DNA of 24,665 nt from a virus, in IMG/VR virus record IMGVR_UViG_3300047202_000087, positions 1 through 24,665 of that record, one strand, 5' to 3'. Numbering within the stretch: the stretch's first letter is position 1; each line of letters starts with the position of its first letter. The position numbers and the translations under genes are program-made. This document shows, one piece after another, positions 8,733 to 15,983 of the stretch. The notes under the pieces were generated by a model that worked only from the letters and a program-made list of their open reading frames with translations, made no database searches and had not been told where the DNA came from.

Positions 8733-10214
8733 TCAATAAACATCCTTATCTAATAATTCATATCGGAACTTTAATCCTGTTATTTCTGCACCTCCTGTTG
8801 ATTCAATTCTAAATTGTATTTCCTTGAATTCTGGAAGTGTTCCACTGGAATTGTTTATCGCCGAATGAGAAATTGAATCATTCGTATCGTGGGTAAAAAT
8901 ATTCGTCCAAGTCGTTCCCTCATCCTTACGGTATTCCAAAATTATCTGTCCACTTGCCGAAAGTGGAGAAGTCATAACCGTTACCCCTATCAGTTTCTTT
9001 TTTACGGAACTGTCCCCGCCCGAATACAAAATCGTTTCTATGGCGGCTTCCTGAAATGTGCCTGTTATTAAAGTCTGTAGTGCGACCGACACCGAATGGG
9101 CAATAAACCAAAATTCGGTTACTTCATAAATTCCCTTTATTTGTTGTCCCGCCGTAACACCTGTTATATTTTGATTAACTGTTAATACAATTTGACCATT
9201 GATGACTTGCACCTTGAAAATAAAATAATAAGTAACGGCATCTTTTGTTGTTATTAGTGTCGTTGGAAAATAAAAGGCATTGTTGGCACTAACAGAATTA
9301 CTTTGTTGAATAAGGTCGGTTTGAATGCTGTTAAAATAACCACTGGTGGCATCATCGCTTATTTTTTTCTCTAAAATAGTTCCACCAGAATAATATTTCA
9401 CCACAAGAGCATTGTTATATCCCCCAAATCCTGAAATGCTATTTACAAATTGGGTAATAAATATTCCATTGTTGTCATAACCGATATGCTTTGCCTCGCC
9501 CATTCCCAAATTTATTTTCGCCGAAATTGTGGAAAGCGAACTATCTCGGTCCCACAGGAACAAAATAGTATCGGCCGTTCCCGCCTGTATGGGTGAACAC
9601 AAAATAGCAAGATAATCGCCGTAAGGTGCACCTCCGATAATTTTCAGATTACTTGGAAGAGTAAGAACACTGGCAGACCAAGTAACATTATTTAGTTTAT
9701 GCACCACATTATCCTGAAAGAAATAAGCGCAATCATCTGCGGGATGATGTATGGGTTGAGCGACATTAGTATAGGCAATTGCCTGATATTCATCAGTAAA
9801 AGTAGGAGTTGTTACCAAATCAAAAGAAGATAATTTTGTTCCTCCTTGCCAGCAATATGCAATATCTTTATAAACAAAAAACACATTTGGGGCCACAACA
9901 CCCACTGTTCCCTCTCCATTTGCAGGAGCAGTCCAATCAGTTACAGGCACGGTGCTTTTGAATATCTTTGGCTTTCCTGTGGCAGTCTGCCCGAGTCCAT
10001 AAACCGCATATCCACTTGTTTCATTTTTTGCGTAAATAAACCTTGAGATTTTTTCGCTTGCGTCAGTCAGGGTCAAATAAGTCCTTTTGGGAATGAGTTT
10101 TTTATCCGTGATGTTGAAGTGATAGGAAAGAGCGACAACATTGGCGATTTCCGCCCTGATGTTGTTAGTCATACCCCCCGAAAAATCCGTAATTTTTTGT
10201 TCAATGGTTTTCAT
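8733..10214 (-). CDS. Phage tail/head-type protein with IEQKITDFSGGM N-terminus
   Basis: 493 residues. It begins IEQKITDFSGGMTNNIR, a motif typical of tail or stopper proteins in short-tailed and some siphophages. Repeating beta-rich blocks follow (SRFIYAKNETSGYAVYGLG, NVFFVYKDIAYCWQGGTK, PYGDYLAILCSP, KHIGYDNNGIFITQF) that look like a beta-propeller or YncE-like fold, and the C-terminus is a beta domain (RFRIESTGGAEITGLKFRYEL). The first 150 residues align by eye with the N-terminus of the upstream gene at 10211-11551 (FEQKITNFSGGM ... HFNI.D ... Y.LG ... QG.T.L). ATGA overlap couples the two. The start has AGGA close by (ATAGGAAATG). It is probably a tail-nozzle or fibre-attachment protein; this is inferred from fold and position. 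Confidence 0.72.
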   Translation of the reverse strand: MKTIEQKITDFSGGMTNNIRAEIANVVALSYHFNITDKKLIPKRTYLTLTDASEKISRFIYAKNETSGYAVYGLGQTATGKPKIFKSTVPVTDWTAPANGEGTVGVVAPNVFFVYKDIAYCWQGGTKLSSFDLVTTPTFTDEYQAIAYTNVAQPIHHPADDCAYFFQDNVVHKLNNVTWSASVLTLPSNLKIIGGAPYGDYLAILCSPIQAGTADTILFLWDRDSSLSTISAKINLGMGEAKHIGYDNNGIFITQFVNSISGFGGYNNALVVKYYSGGTILEKKISDDATSGYFNSIQTDLIQQSNSVSANNAFYFPTTLITTKDAVTYYFIFKVQVINGQIVLTVNQNITGVTAGQQIKGIYEVTEFWFIAHSVSVALQTLITGTFQEAAIETILYSGGDSSVKKKLIGVTVMTSPLSASGQIILEYRKDEGTTWTNIFTHDTNDSISHSAINNSSGTLPEFKEIQFRIESTGGAEITGLKFRYELLDKDVY

Positions 10215-11551
10215 TTCCTATACAAAAGCACCTTTAATCCTTTAATGCTTTGGGCATCTCCAGCATTCGCCTCTGACATTTTAAAAGTGATGTAAAACTG
10301 GTTTGCGGTATTCACCGTTGCCGCGCCAGTGTAATAAGTCACAGTGCTCTGATATACGTGCGATTCTCCAAAATAAGTTTGCACGGAATTGGAGTCGTTG
10401 TTAAATAAATCTATTGCGAGTCTATTAAGAGGATAAATTCCCGGCAACACCGAAACCAAAGTTGTCGTGGCCGCTCCAGTTCCTATCTGCGCGTCTATGT
10501 AACCATTACCATTACCCCCGCTTTTGCTTCCTAGCATCAAAATTTCCAACGAATCATCTGTTCCCATAGTCCCTGCGGGAACAACAATTGTAACTGTTGT
10601 TGTCCCTGTGCCTGAAGTTGTGTAAACCGTTCCGTCTGCTAAAAGCACTCTCGGATTTTCGTAATTCCAAGAAAGAGAACCTGAGTTATTTGTCATCAGA
10701 CAGCTTGAACTTGCATTCTGTGCGGTGGGAAAAGTGTAAGCAACTGTGTTCAAGGTAATAGGATGCGCCGCAGTTGAAGAAGCAGTCAACCCTGCAGTAG
10801 AAGTGGTCGCCATAAAGGCTGTAGCGCTCCAGGTGTGCGTTCCTGTCCAGGCATAGTTTTCAGAAAGGCTAACCGCAGAAGTAGTCCAAGTGGAAGCCGC
10901 ACCCGCCCCTGCGGAAGTAAGAAACTGCCCATTTGTTCCCCATCCCGTAACCGTTTTAAACCCACTTGTTGTATTTCCTAATAAGACTTGGTTTATGGAA
11001 AGACTTGTGGAAGCATTGCCTCCTTTGGCCCAAGTAAGGGCTGTGCCGCTCCAAGTTCCAGAGGTTATAGTTCCCACAGTAGCCACAGTATTAGTAATTG
11101 TTCCTGCGAGTGTACATTTAGCGAGTTGAGTTGTACCTTGAAAAAACCAAAAAGAACCTTGCCATTCTATAAAAGCCCCAAGAATTCTAGCTCCGTTACC
11201 TTCTCCTTCTGCCGTTGCTATATTATTTCCAGCCGAAGAAAGCCAATTCCCAGTAGTCGGATCTGTCTTTTTAACTACTTTTGGATAACTAGTTGCCACT
11301 ACCTTGCCTAAAGCATAAAGTTTCCCATCAGAACCAAGTTGAAAATTTCTTATATCATATAGTTTTGCGTCTGTTGAAGAAACATTGGTTGCGGTATCTA
11401 CTTCAGTTGAACGATAAGGAGTTAGTTTATATGGATTATCAAATATATTAAAATGTTTAATTAAAGAACCAACATTATTAAGTGGCTGACGAGAATCATC
11501 CGACATTCCTCCTGAGAAATTAGTTATTTTTTGTTCAAATATTTGTCCCAT
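10211..11551 (-). CDS. Chimeric tail fibre: attachment head plus fibre stalk and tip
   Basis: 446 residues in three parts. Residues 1-150 resemble the N-terminus of the next gene (FEQKITNFSGGM, KHFNIFDN, YALGKV, FFQGTTQLAKC). Residues about 155-298 resemble the stalk of the gene at 11553-12638 (GTITSGTWSGTAL, NQVLLGN, TVTGWGTNGQFLTSAG, YAWTGTHTW, GLTASSTAAHPITLN). The last 150 residues form a different beta-rich tip (TTTVTIVVPAGTMGTDDSLEILMLG, ending IKGLKVLLYRK). The head probably anchors it to the tail and the tip probably contacts the host. It sits between the two genes it resembles and overlaps the downstream one by ATGA. Codons are more GC-rich than in the 11553-12638 stalk, so a recent DNA copy is unlikely. 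Fibre function is inferred. Confidence 0.75.
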   Translation of the reverse strand: MGQIFEQKITNFSGGMSDDSRQPLNNVGSLIKHFNIFDNPYKLTPYRSTEVDTATNVSSTDAKLYDIRNFQLGSDGKLYALGKVVATSYPKVVKKTDPTTGNWLSSAGNNIATAEGEGNGARILGAFIEWQGSFWFFQGTTQLAKCTLAGTITNTVATVGTITSGTWSGTALTWAKGGNASTSLSINQVLLGNTTSGFKTVTGWGTNGQFLTSAGAGAASTWTTSAVSLSENYAWTGTHTWSATAFMATTSTAGLTASSTAAHPITLNTVAYTFPTAQNASSSCLMTNNSGSLSWNYENPRVLLADGTVYTTSGTGTTTVTIVVPAGTMGTDDSLEILMLGSKSGGNGNGYIDAQIGTGAATTTLVSVLPGIYPLNRLAIDLFNNDSNSVQTYFGESHVYQSTVTYYTGAATVNTANQFYITFKMSEANAGDAQSIKGLKVLLYRK

Positions 11552-11552
11552 T

Positions 11553-12638
11553 TTATTTAACTGTAACTACACTTCCATCATAACCTCTATTTATTCTAAT
11601 TTTAAGGTTAGAAACAATTGCGTCAGCGGTAATAGATTTGGCCTTTATTTGAAGTAAATCTCCAACAACTATGCCTGAAATATTTTCAGTAAAAGTGCTT
11701 GGACTTGTTACAGTCATATAACGATAAGTTCCAACTGCTACGTTGTTTTTATATATCCCAGAAGAACAAGGATTAGCAGATCCACAAGACATAGTATAAA
11801 TAACAGTAACTGTTCCAGATCCATTCATTAATATTTCTTTTACAGTAGTTGTTGCTCCTCCTCCAGCTGAACTACTATGTTCATCTTCAGAGCTTATAAG
11901 TAAACTATCTCCAGCTGCATAAGTTAAAGCCATATAAATCGTATACCACTTTAAATTTCCAGAAGCGTCATTAATTAACGCAGTCGAACTAGCTCCTTGT
12001 GTTGATGGAGTATTAAAAGAAATTCCATTTAATGTCAAAGGAGCAGCCGCAGTCGAAGAAGCCACTAATCCCTTAGTTGTTGTAGTTGATGTGAAGTTAT
12101 GAAGTCCTGTCCAAGTATAATCAATTGCTGTATCAACTGCCGATGTCTGCCAAGTTGGAGCAGCCACTCCTCCATTAGAAGTAAGGAATTGTCCAGTAGT
12201 TCCGTAGCCACTAACTGTTTTCATTAAACTTGTTCCATTCCCTAATAAAACTTGATTAGAAGATAAAGTCGTTGATCCTGTGCCTCCGTTAGTAACCGGA
12301 ACAGCAGTTCCATTCCAAATTCCTGATGTAATTGTTCCAATAGTTGCCAAACTAGAAGCTGAGGTTAAAGCGTTTGCAGTTGTAAGTCCTGCTAATGTAG
12401 TAATTAAAGGTAATGTAGTCGTTGATATTTCTATCTTCCCAGTATTTAAAGCCGAGAAGTTATTATTTATAGTTGTCCTTGAAGAAGAAAGTGTGTCAGA
12501 ACCAGCAATAGTTATTATAGTCGTTCCAAATTTTTGTGTTGGGGTTTCCAAATATGATAAAGGAAGATATTTATAAGCCCCGACAAAAGTTAATGCCGTG
12601 ATTATAGTTGAAATTATTATATTAAAAAGAATATTCAT
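11553..12638 (-). CDS. Membrane-anchored fibre-like protein
   Basis: 361 residues. Residues 1-25 are hydrophobic (MNILFNIIISTIITALTFVGAY), an uncleaved anchor or signal peptide. Residues 40-95 carry a fibre-start pattern (GSDTLSSSRTTINNNFSALN). Residues 95-235 form the stalk (LATIGTITSGIWNGTAV, GGTGSTTLSSNQVLLGNGTS, YGTTGQFLTSNGG, GLVASSTAAAPLTLN), shared with the next gene and, in part, with the long fibre at the left edge. The C-terminal 125 residues are a unique beta-rich tip with two cysteines (CGSANPC). The start overlaps the stop of the 49-residue gene (ATGA). Codons are markedly A/T-rich compared with the neighbouring fibre gene. A surface-exposed binding protein is likely; whether it is in the virion or on the host cell is open. 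Confidence 0.75.
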   Translation of the reverse strand: MNILFNIIISTIITALTFVGAYKYLPLSYLETPTQKFGTTIITIAGSDTLSSSRTTINNNFSALNTGKIEISTTTLPLITTLAGLTTANALTSASSLATIGTITSGIWNGTAVPVTNGGTGSTTLSSNQVLLGNGTSLMKTVSGYGTTGQFLTSNGGVAAPTWQTSAVDTAIDYTWTGLHNFTSTTTTKGLVASSTAAAPLTLNGISFNTPSTQGASSTALINDASGNLKWYTIYMALTYAAGDSLLISSEDEHSSSAGGGATTTVKEILMNGSGTVTVIYTMSCGSANPCSSGIYKNNVAVGTYRYMTVTSPSTFTENISGIVVGDLLQIKAKSITADAIVSNLKIRINRGYDGSVVTVK

Positions 12639-12784
12639 GTTTTACTTTCAGGGGTTATTGTTAAAGTATTTTTAGATTCTTCTTTAATCACAAGGCCTGG
12701 CACATCCCAAGTGCCCTCAGCTTCATCCCAAGTGTAATCTGCTTCATCCCAAGTAATTCCAGATGGTTTGTCCTCGATAGACAT
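12635..12784 (-). CDS. Small protein with three TWD repeats
   Basis: 49 residues, from ATG at 12784 (one base after the upstream stop) to a TGA overlapping the next start. The core is three tandem seven-residue units, TWDEADY, TWDEAEG and TWDVPGL, followed by a KEESKNTLTITPES tail. Short Trp-Asp repeat proteins of this kind turn up beside tail and fibre genes in phages, with no established function that I know of. Its fit on both sides with stop and start codons supports a real gene. Confidence 0.7.
   Translation of the reverse strand: MSIEDKPSGITWDEADYTWDEAEGTWDVPGLVIKEESKNTLTITPESKT
12692..12754 (-). repeat. 21-bp tandem repeat, three copies, within the TWD gene
   Basis: Three consecutive 21-base units, each beginning ACTTGGGATG on the minus strand. 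Units one and two share ACTTGGGATGAAGC and differ near the end; unit three is more diverged. The unit is a multiple of three, so the reading frame is kept. Confidence 0.85.
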
Positions 12785-12785
12785 T

Positions 12786-13550
12786 TTATTGATATGACGT
12801 AGATTTCATTGTTAATTTTTTCTTGTGGTCTTTATCCCTTTGTTCATAATGGTCTAAAATTGCCTGTTTTAAATCCAGAATTATTTGTTTATAAAGAACC
12901 ACACGATCTTTTTTGTAAGACATACAAAAAGGAAGAGCCATCATATAAGCCAAAATTTCATGATGAACGGCAAAACCGGGTTCTGTTGTATCTTCGGTAG
13001 TTCCGGTTGCAACTGTAAATAAAGTAGGGTTTCTTTTAAACCAAACCCTTAAACCATTAGTAAGAGTGCAATAAGTCGCCCCAGGGGAAGGATAAAGGCG
13101 GAATGAATCATCTGTAATCAAATCATAATATTCTGGCATTCCAGTTTTAGGGGTTCCATCTGTATCTAAACCAAAATATTCATCAGGAGAATTATCGCCT
13201 AAATCTGCTTGGTCAAGTGATTTTAATTTCCTATAAGTAATACCATCCAAATCCAAAACATCCATTTCCTCTATTTGTAGATAATCTGAAGCGAAAGTAT
13301 ATATTTCTTGTCCTTCAACTAAAGTTCCCTTTCCTCTTGGTTGGTCTGTTATATTGGAATCGTCAAACTGCCAAAAGCCATCGGCATTTATAAGCCAATT
13401 GACAACTTCTTTATAAGAGATATTTGCACGCCTTGTCTTAACTTCACGGGGATAGCTTGTATTGTCAGAATCACAAAGACTATCTACCTCATCACAAATT
13501 CCTTGTTTGTAAGTCGCGTCTGTCGAAGTTGGTGAACCAAAAAATTGCAT
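12786..13550 (-). CDS. Head-tail adaptor-like protein
   Basis: 254 residues. Features seen: an N-terminal helical segment with YKEVVNWLINADGFWQFDDSN, then GTLVEGQEIYTFASDYLQIEEMDVLDLDG, RLYPSP and a C-terminal helical segment (HHEILAYMMALPFCMSYKKD ... LKQAILDHYEQRD). This order (helix, 'GQ..Y..P/ASDYLQIEEV' strand pair, long C-terminal helices) matches phage adaptor proteins that bind under the portal, such as the T7 gp11 and P22 gp4 types. Position directly after the capsid gene agrees. It would connect portal to tail and close the head exit. Family assignment is from pattern and synteny only. Confidence 0.62.
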   Translation of the reverse strand: MQFFGSPTSTDATYKQGICDEVDSLCDSDNTSYPREVKTRRANISYKEVVNWLINADGFWQFDDSNITDQPRGKGTLVEGQEIYTFASDYLQIEEMDVLDLDGITYRKLKSLDQADLGDNSPDEYFGLDTDGTPKTGMPEYYDLITDDSFRLYPSPGATYCTLTNGLRVWFKRNPTLFTVATGTTEDTTEPGFAVHHEILAYMMALPFCMSYKKDRVVLYKQIILDLKQAILDHYEQRDKDHKKKLTMKSTSYQ

Positions 13551-13552
13551 AA

Positions 13553-13718
13553 TTAAAGAGGGTTATTAAACTTATAAATTTTTTTAATATGTCCTAAAAA
13601 TTTTTCTTTTGTCATTGCTTTTTTCATATAATTACAGATTGGACAACAGGGTGCAGAATTTTCTTTAATGTTTTTGATTATATTCGTGATGATATTTTTT
13701 TGATTCTTCGTTATACAT
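13553..13718 (-). pseudogene. Frameshifted small CCPIC protein
   Basis: From ATG at 13718 the frame reads MYNEESKKYHHEYNQKH and stops. One base out of phase, a second frame then reads IKENSAPCCPICNYMKK and on to FLGHIKKIYKFNNPL, ending at 13553 two bases before the next gene's ATG. Joined, they give a natural-looking protein of about 54 residues with a Cys-x2-Cys knuckle. The break falls at a run of five A residues (minus strand); four A residues would restore one frame. Either a sequencing or assembly indel, a genuine pseudogene, or programmed frameshifting could explain it. The total length of 166 bases is one more than a multiple of three, as expected for one extra base. Confidence 0.55.
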
Positions 13719-13752
13719 AAAAATTAGTTATCTTAATTTCTAATCTTTGGGC

Positions 13753-13779
13753 TGGGGAGGAGAGATAACCTCCTCCCCA
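13753..13779 (-). terminator. Strong hairpin downstream of the capsid gene
   Basis: A perfect 10-bp stem, TGGGGAGGAG and CTCCTCCCCA on the minus strand, with a 7-base loop, 38 bases after the capsid stop. It is GC-rich in an AT-rich region. There is no T run directly after it, so it is not a classic intrinsic terminator. It may be a partial terminator or a 3' end stabiliser that raises capsid mRNA relative to downstream genes. Confidence 0.55.
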
Positions 13780-13816
13780 CTTTCGTCCGTCGAACCCATA
13801 CAAAACTTTATCCCTG

Positions 13817-14692
13817 TCAATTTACCTGGATGTCAAAAAGCAGTGTTGATTTGAAATTATACGGTGCTTTCAATCCGTAATCGATACGGGAAGCGATACC
13901 AACAGAATATAAGTTTCCTGTGGTAACAGGGAAAGGAACAATATCAACTTTTCCATAAGTGGTATTCAAGATACCAATTTTGTAAAGTTTCTTCACTCCT
14001 CCCACAATGTGTCCAGCGGTATGCTTATTTGACCTGTAGTGTTCTACTCCAAGATATCTCATTCCCACTTTTATTCCGTTAATCAGAATATCATCGGCTG
14101 TGTTGTAGCCATTGCTTCTTGCCCATGATTCAAGTTTCTCGAAGTCTGGTGCTCTCCAGATAATGAATGTTCCATTTCTGTCAGCCAAGACATCTCCGTT
14201 TGCTTCGGTAATCTCTCTCTTCATCGCTCCGACAATATCATCTATATTATCTGTGCCAACGGTGATGTTCACACTATCCGTAGCATTAGCGGTGACTACG
14301 CCATTGTCGAAGTCAGCCAAATTGGCATAATCTCCAAGAAATGCGTATTCTACTTGCTCATTGAGTTCCTGTCCGAATATATCGGCATAGGTCATTTGCT
14401 GTTCGTAAGAACATTGAGCCAAGTCAGCAAGGTCAATAGTGGTTGCTACTTTAAAGGGAGTAGCAATGTCAATATATTCATTCGTAAGAGCATTGTCACT
14501 CCAAGTGAAATAAGTATCTCTGGCAAGGGAAGCAGCAGCAGGAGTAGTGGCCATATACGGGATATTAACTCTCTTAGAATTCGTCATGACTACATCACAA
14601 ACCATTTTCCAATTCGTTTCGTAGGCAAGCCGTTCCTGCAACTTGATTTCCCACTCTTCGCGGTAAACTCCATCTCCAATTGTATTACTCAT
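13817..14692 (-). CDS. Major capsid protein
   Basis: 291 residues, directly downstream of a scaffold-like gene and followed by an adaptor-like gene, the usual place for the coat protein. Sequence features fit an HK97-fold coat: an N-terminal helical arm (EWEIKLQERLAYETNWKMV), a NIPYMATTPAAASLARD strand region, a long helix (YADIFGQELNEQVEYAFLGDYA), a domain with DNIDDIVGAMKREITEANGDVLADRNGTFIIWRAPDF shape (helix then strand, as in the A domain), and a beta-rich end (GKVDIVPFPVTTGNLYSVGIASRIDYGLKAP). The combination of 'FIIW/PDFEKLESW' and the C-terminal 'NLYSVGI..RIDYGLKAPY' is typical of such coats. No Shine-Dalgarno is visible at this highly expressed gene (CTAAAATG). It ends with TGA. Assignment rests on fold pattern and synteny. 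Confidence 0.85.
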   Translation of the reverse strand: MSNTIGDGVYREEWEIKLQERLAYETNWKMVCDVVMTNSKRVNIPYMATTPAAASLARDTYFTWSDNALTNEYIDIATPFKVATTIDLADLAQCSYEQQMTYADIFGQELNEQVEYAFLGDYANLADFDNGVVTANATDSVNITVGTDNIDDIVGAMKREITEANGDVLADRNGTFIIWRAPDFEKLESWARSNGYNTADDILINGIKVGMRYLGVEHYRSNKHTAGHIVGGVKKLYKIGILNTTYGKVDIVPFPVTTGNLYSVGIASRIDYGLKAPYNFKSTLLFDIQVN

Positions 14693-14748
14693 TTTAGAAT
14701 TTTTTCTTTAGTAACAAATCAGAGAACTCAATTACTCAACCTTAACAA

Positions 14749-15339
14749 TTAGCGGATTATGAGTTTGTCTTTTGCAATTTTGGCATTAACAACATCTTGG
14801 CGGATTTTCCTGTTTTCAGGAAGATCGGGAGGCAGTTCGCCCTTCTCCAGCCAATAACTAACTTCATCTTTGGCTGTAGGTGCTGAACGCCTTGTTCCCG
14901 AAGGAACTGCATTCTTGGCGTCTCTTGCCTCTTTTAGAACTTTTAATTTGTTTTGAACAAATTCATCTTTCAAAACATCTCTCAGTTCTTCGCCAGTCCG
15001 TTTGGCAATGCCTTTCACAAAATCAATATCCTCATCTTCCTCAATTCCTTTGGAAGTGAGAAAGGCTAAATGTCCGTAATTCAATTCATCTGATTTTTCA
15101 GGCTTGACTTCGGGTTTGACTTCAAGTTTGGGTTCTGTTTTTATCCACCGCCCGTCTTTCAGTTCAAAACCTTCAGCCTTTTTAAGTCGTGGAAAGAGAT
15201 GCCTATTAGCTTCAGTTACTTTAGAATCGTGTTCTATAAGTTTCTGAAACTTCTCTTTGACGACATCTACATCATCGATTTCATCAATTTTGTAGAGTTC
15301 TTCATTTGAAGAGGTGAAGTCCTCGTTTTCATTTTCCAT
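14749..15339 (-). CDS. Probable head scaffolding protein
   Basis: 196 residues, highly charged. The N-terminus is acidic (MENENEDFTSSNEELYKIDE), followed by a helical segment (VVKEKFQKLIEHDSKVTEANRHLFPRLKKAEG), a Pro/Lys/Glu spacer (EPKLEVKPEVKPEKSDE), a region LNYGHLAFLTSKGIEEDEDIDFVKG and a basic helical C-terminus. Scaffolding proteins are recognised by this composition and by location between portal and capsid, not by conserved residues. The pattern 'ANR.LF.R.KKAEGF' is common in phage scaffold-like proteins. It would guide coat assembly and leave the prohead. No protease domain is seen. An unusual hairpin fills the gap just upstream of the start. Confidence 0.65.
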   Translation of the reverse strand: MENENEDFTSSNEELYKIDEIDDVDVVKEKFQKLIEHDSKVTEANRHLFPRLKKAEGFELKDGRWIKTEPKLEVKPEVKPEKSDELNYGHLAFLTSKGIEEDEDIDFVKGIAKRTGEELRDVLKDEFVQNKLKVLKEARDAKNAVPSGTRRSAPTAKDEVSYWLEKGELPPDLPENRKIRQDVVNAKIAKDKLIIR

Positions 15340-15340
15340 A

Positions 15341-15370
15341 ATTGTTTAAGTGGGAATGGTTCCCACAATT
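15341..15370 (-). promoter_or_regulatory. Hairpin immediately upstream of the scaffold-capsid pair
   Basis: On the minus strand GTGGGAA-CCA-TTCCCAC makes a perfect 7-bp stem with a 3-base loop. The flanks AATTGT and ACAATT could extend or compete with it. It ends one base before the scaffold ATG, so no Shine-Dalgarno fits between. It has no T run. A role in mRNA processing, stability or translation control of scaffold and capsid is possible. Confidence 0.4.
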
Positions 15371-15389
15371 TATTTAAGAGTTTGTTTCT

Positions 15390-15944
15390 CTAATTTTTAA
15401 TAAATATCGCTTTGCAAGTTCCTATCAATACATTAGTTGTTCCTATGGCTCCGCCATATTTGAAGTTCAGATAATGCGAGGGCGAGAACACAGTCGGTGG
15501 ATCGGCTATTACACCATTCCCTGAACCACTGGAGGCTTGTGTAGTAGAAGCGATTATTGTCGCTTTCTGATTTGCCGCCAATGTTACTGTTCCGAATGAT
15601 GTCGTTGTCGCGGCCACTAAAATTGATTTGCCGATTTCAACCTGAATTGTTGTGGTTGTGCCTGTGGTAAGCGTGAGCGAAGCAAACACAAGAGTGCTGG
15701 TTGCAGAAGGAGCCTTGAATGTGCAGAGAGTGGTCGAGGCATTGTTTAATGCCGAACTGAAATAAAACTGTTCTACTCCATTAACTTTAAAAGATGGAGT
15801 AAAAAGTTCCGAACCTGGCATAGACCCTACCGGCTGTTCTATCACGTTATTCACAACCGGTGCTCTATTGGTAAACCCGATTACTCCTATAACTAAGATG
15901 GCGAAAACCAGCGCGCCGATTGTGAATTTATTTTCTTTAATCAT
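15390..15944 (-). CDS. Membrane-anchored Ser/Thr-rich protein, beta-sandwich-like
   Basis: 184 residues. Residues 8-24 are a hydrophobic segment (IGALVFAILVIGVIGF) after a short basic start, so it is an N-in signal anchor with the rest outside. The exported part begins NRAPVVNNVIEQPVG and becomes beta-rich and Thr-rich (SATSTLVFASLTLTTGTTTTIQVEIGKS, TASSGSGNG-like turn, SPSHYLNFKYGG). Two cysteines (LCTFKAP near residue 73 and GTCKAIF near the end) could pair. It resembles small secreted proteins of Patescibacteria in composition. It sits with a similar protein between portal and scaffold, where decoration or host-modifying genes are sometimes found. Function is unknown. Confidence 0.7.
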   Translation of the reverse strand: MIKENKFTIGALVFAILVIGVIGFTNRAPVVNNVIEQPVGSMPGSELFTPSFKVNGVEQFYFSSALNNASTTLCTFKAPSATSTLVFASLTLTTGTTTTIQVEIGKSILVAATTTSFGTVTLAANQKATIIASTTQASSGSGNGVIADPPTVFSPSHYLNFKYGGAIGTTNVLIGTCKAIFIKN

Positions 15945-15983
15945 TTTAATACTGGCTTATTTGCTGATAATATCGACCTTAAT

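Noticed and set aside
10890-12576. Plus-strand frames within the fibre genes
   Set aside because: Val/Pro/Ala-rich antisense products of Thr/Gly/Ser repeats, with no independent support.
13795-13820. TTGACA -35-like box on the minus strand at the end of the capsid gene
   Set aside because: The nearest -10-like sequence (TATGGG) is a poor match at 14 bases spacing, so a promoter is not supported.
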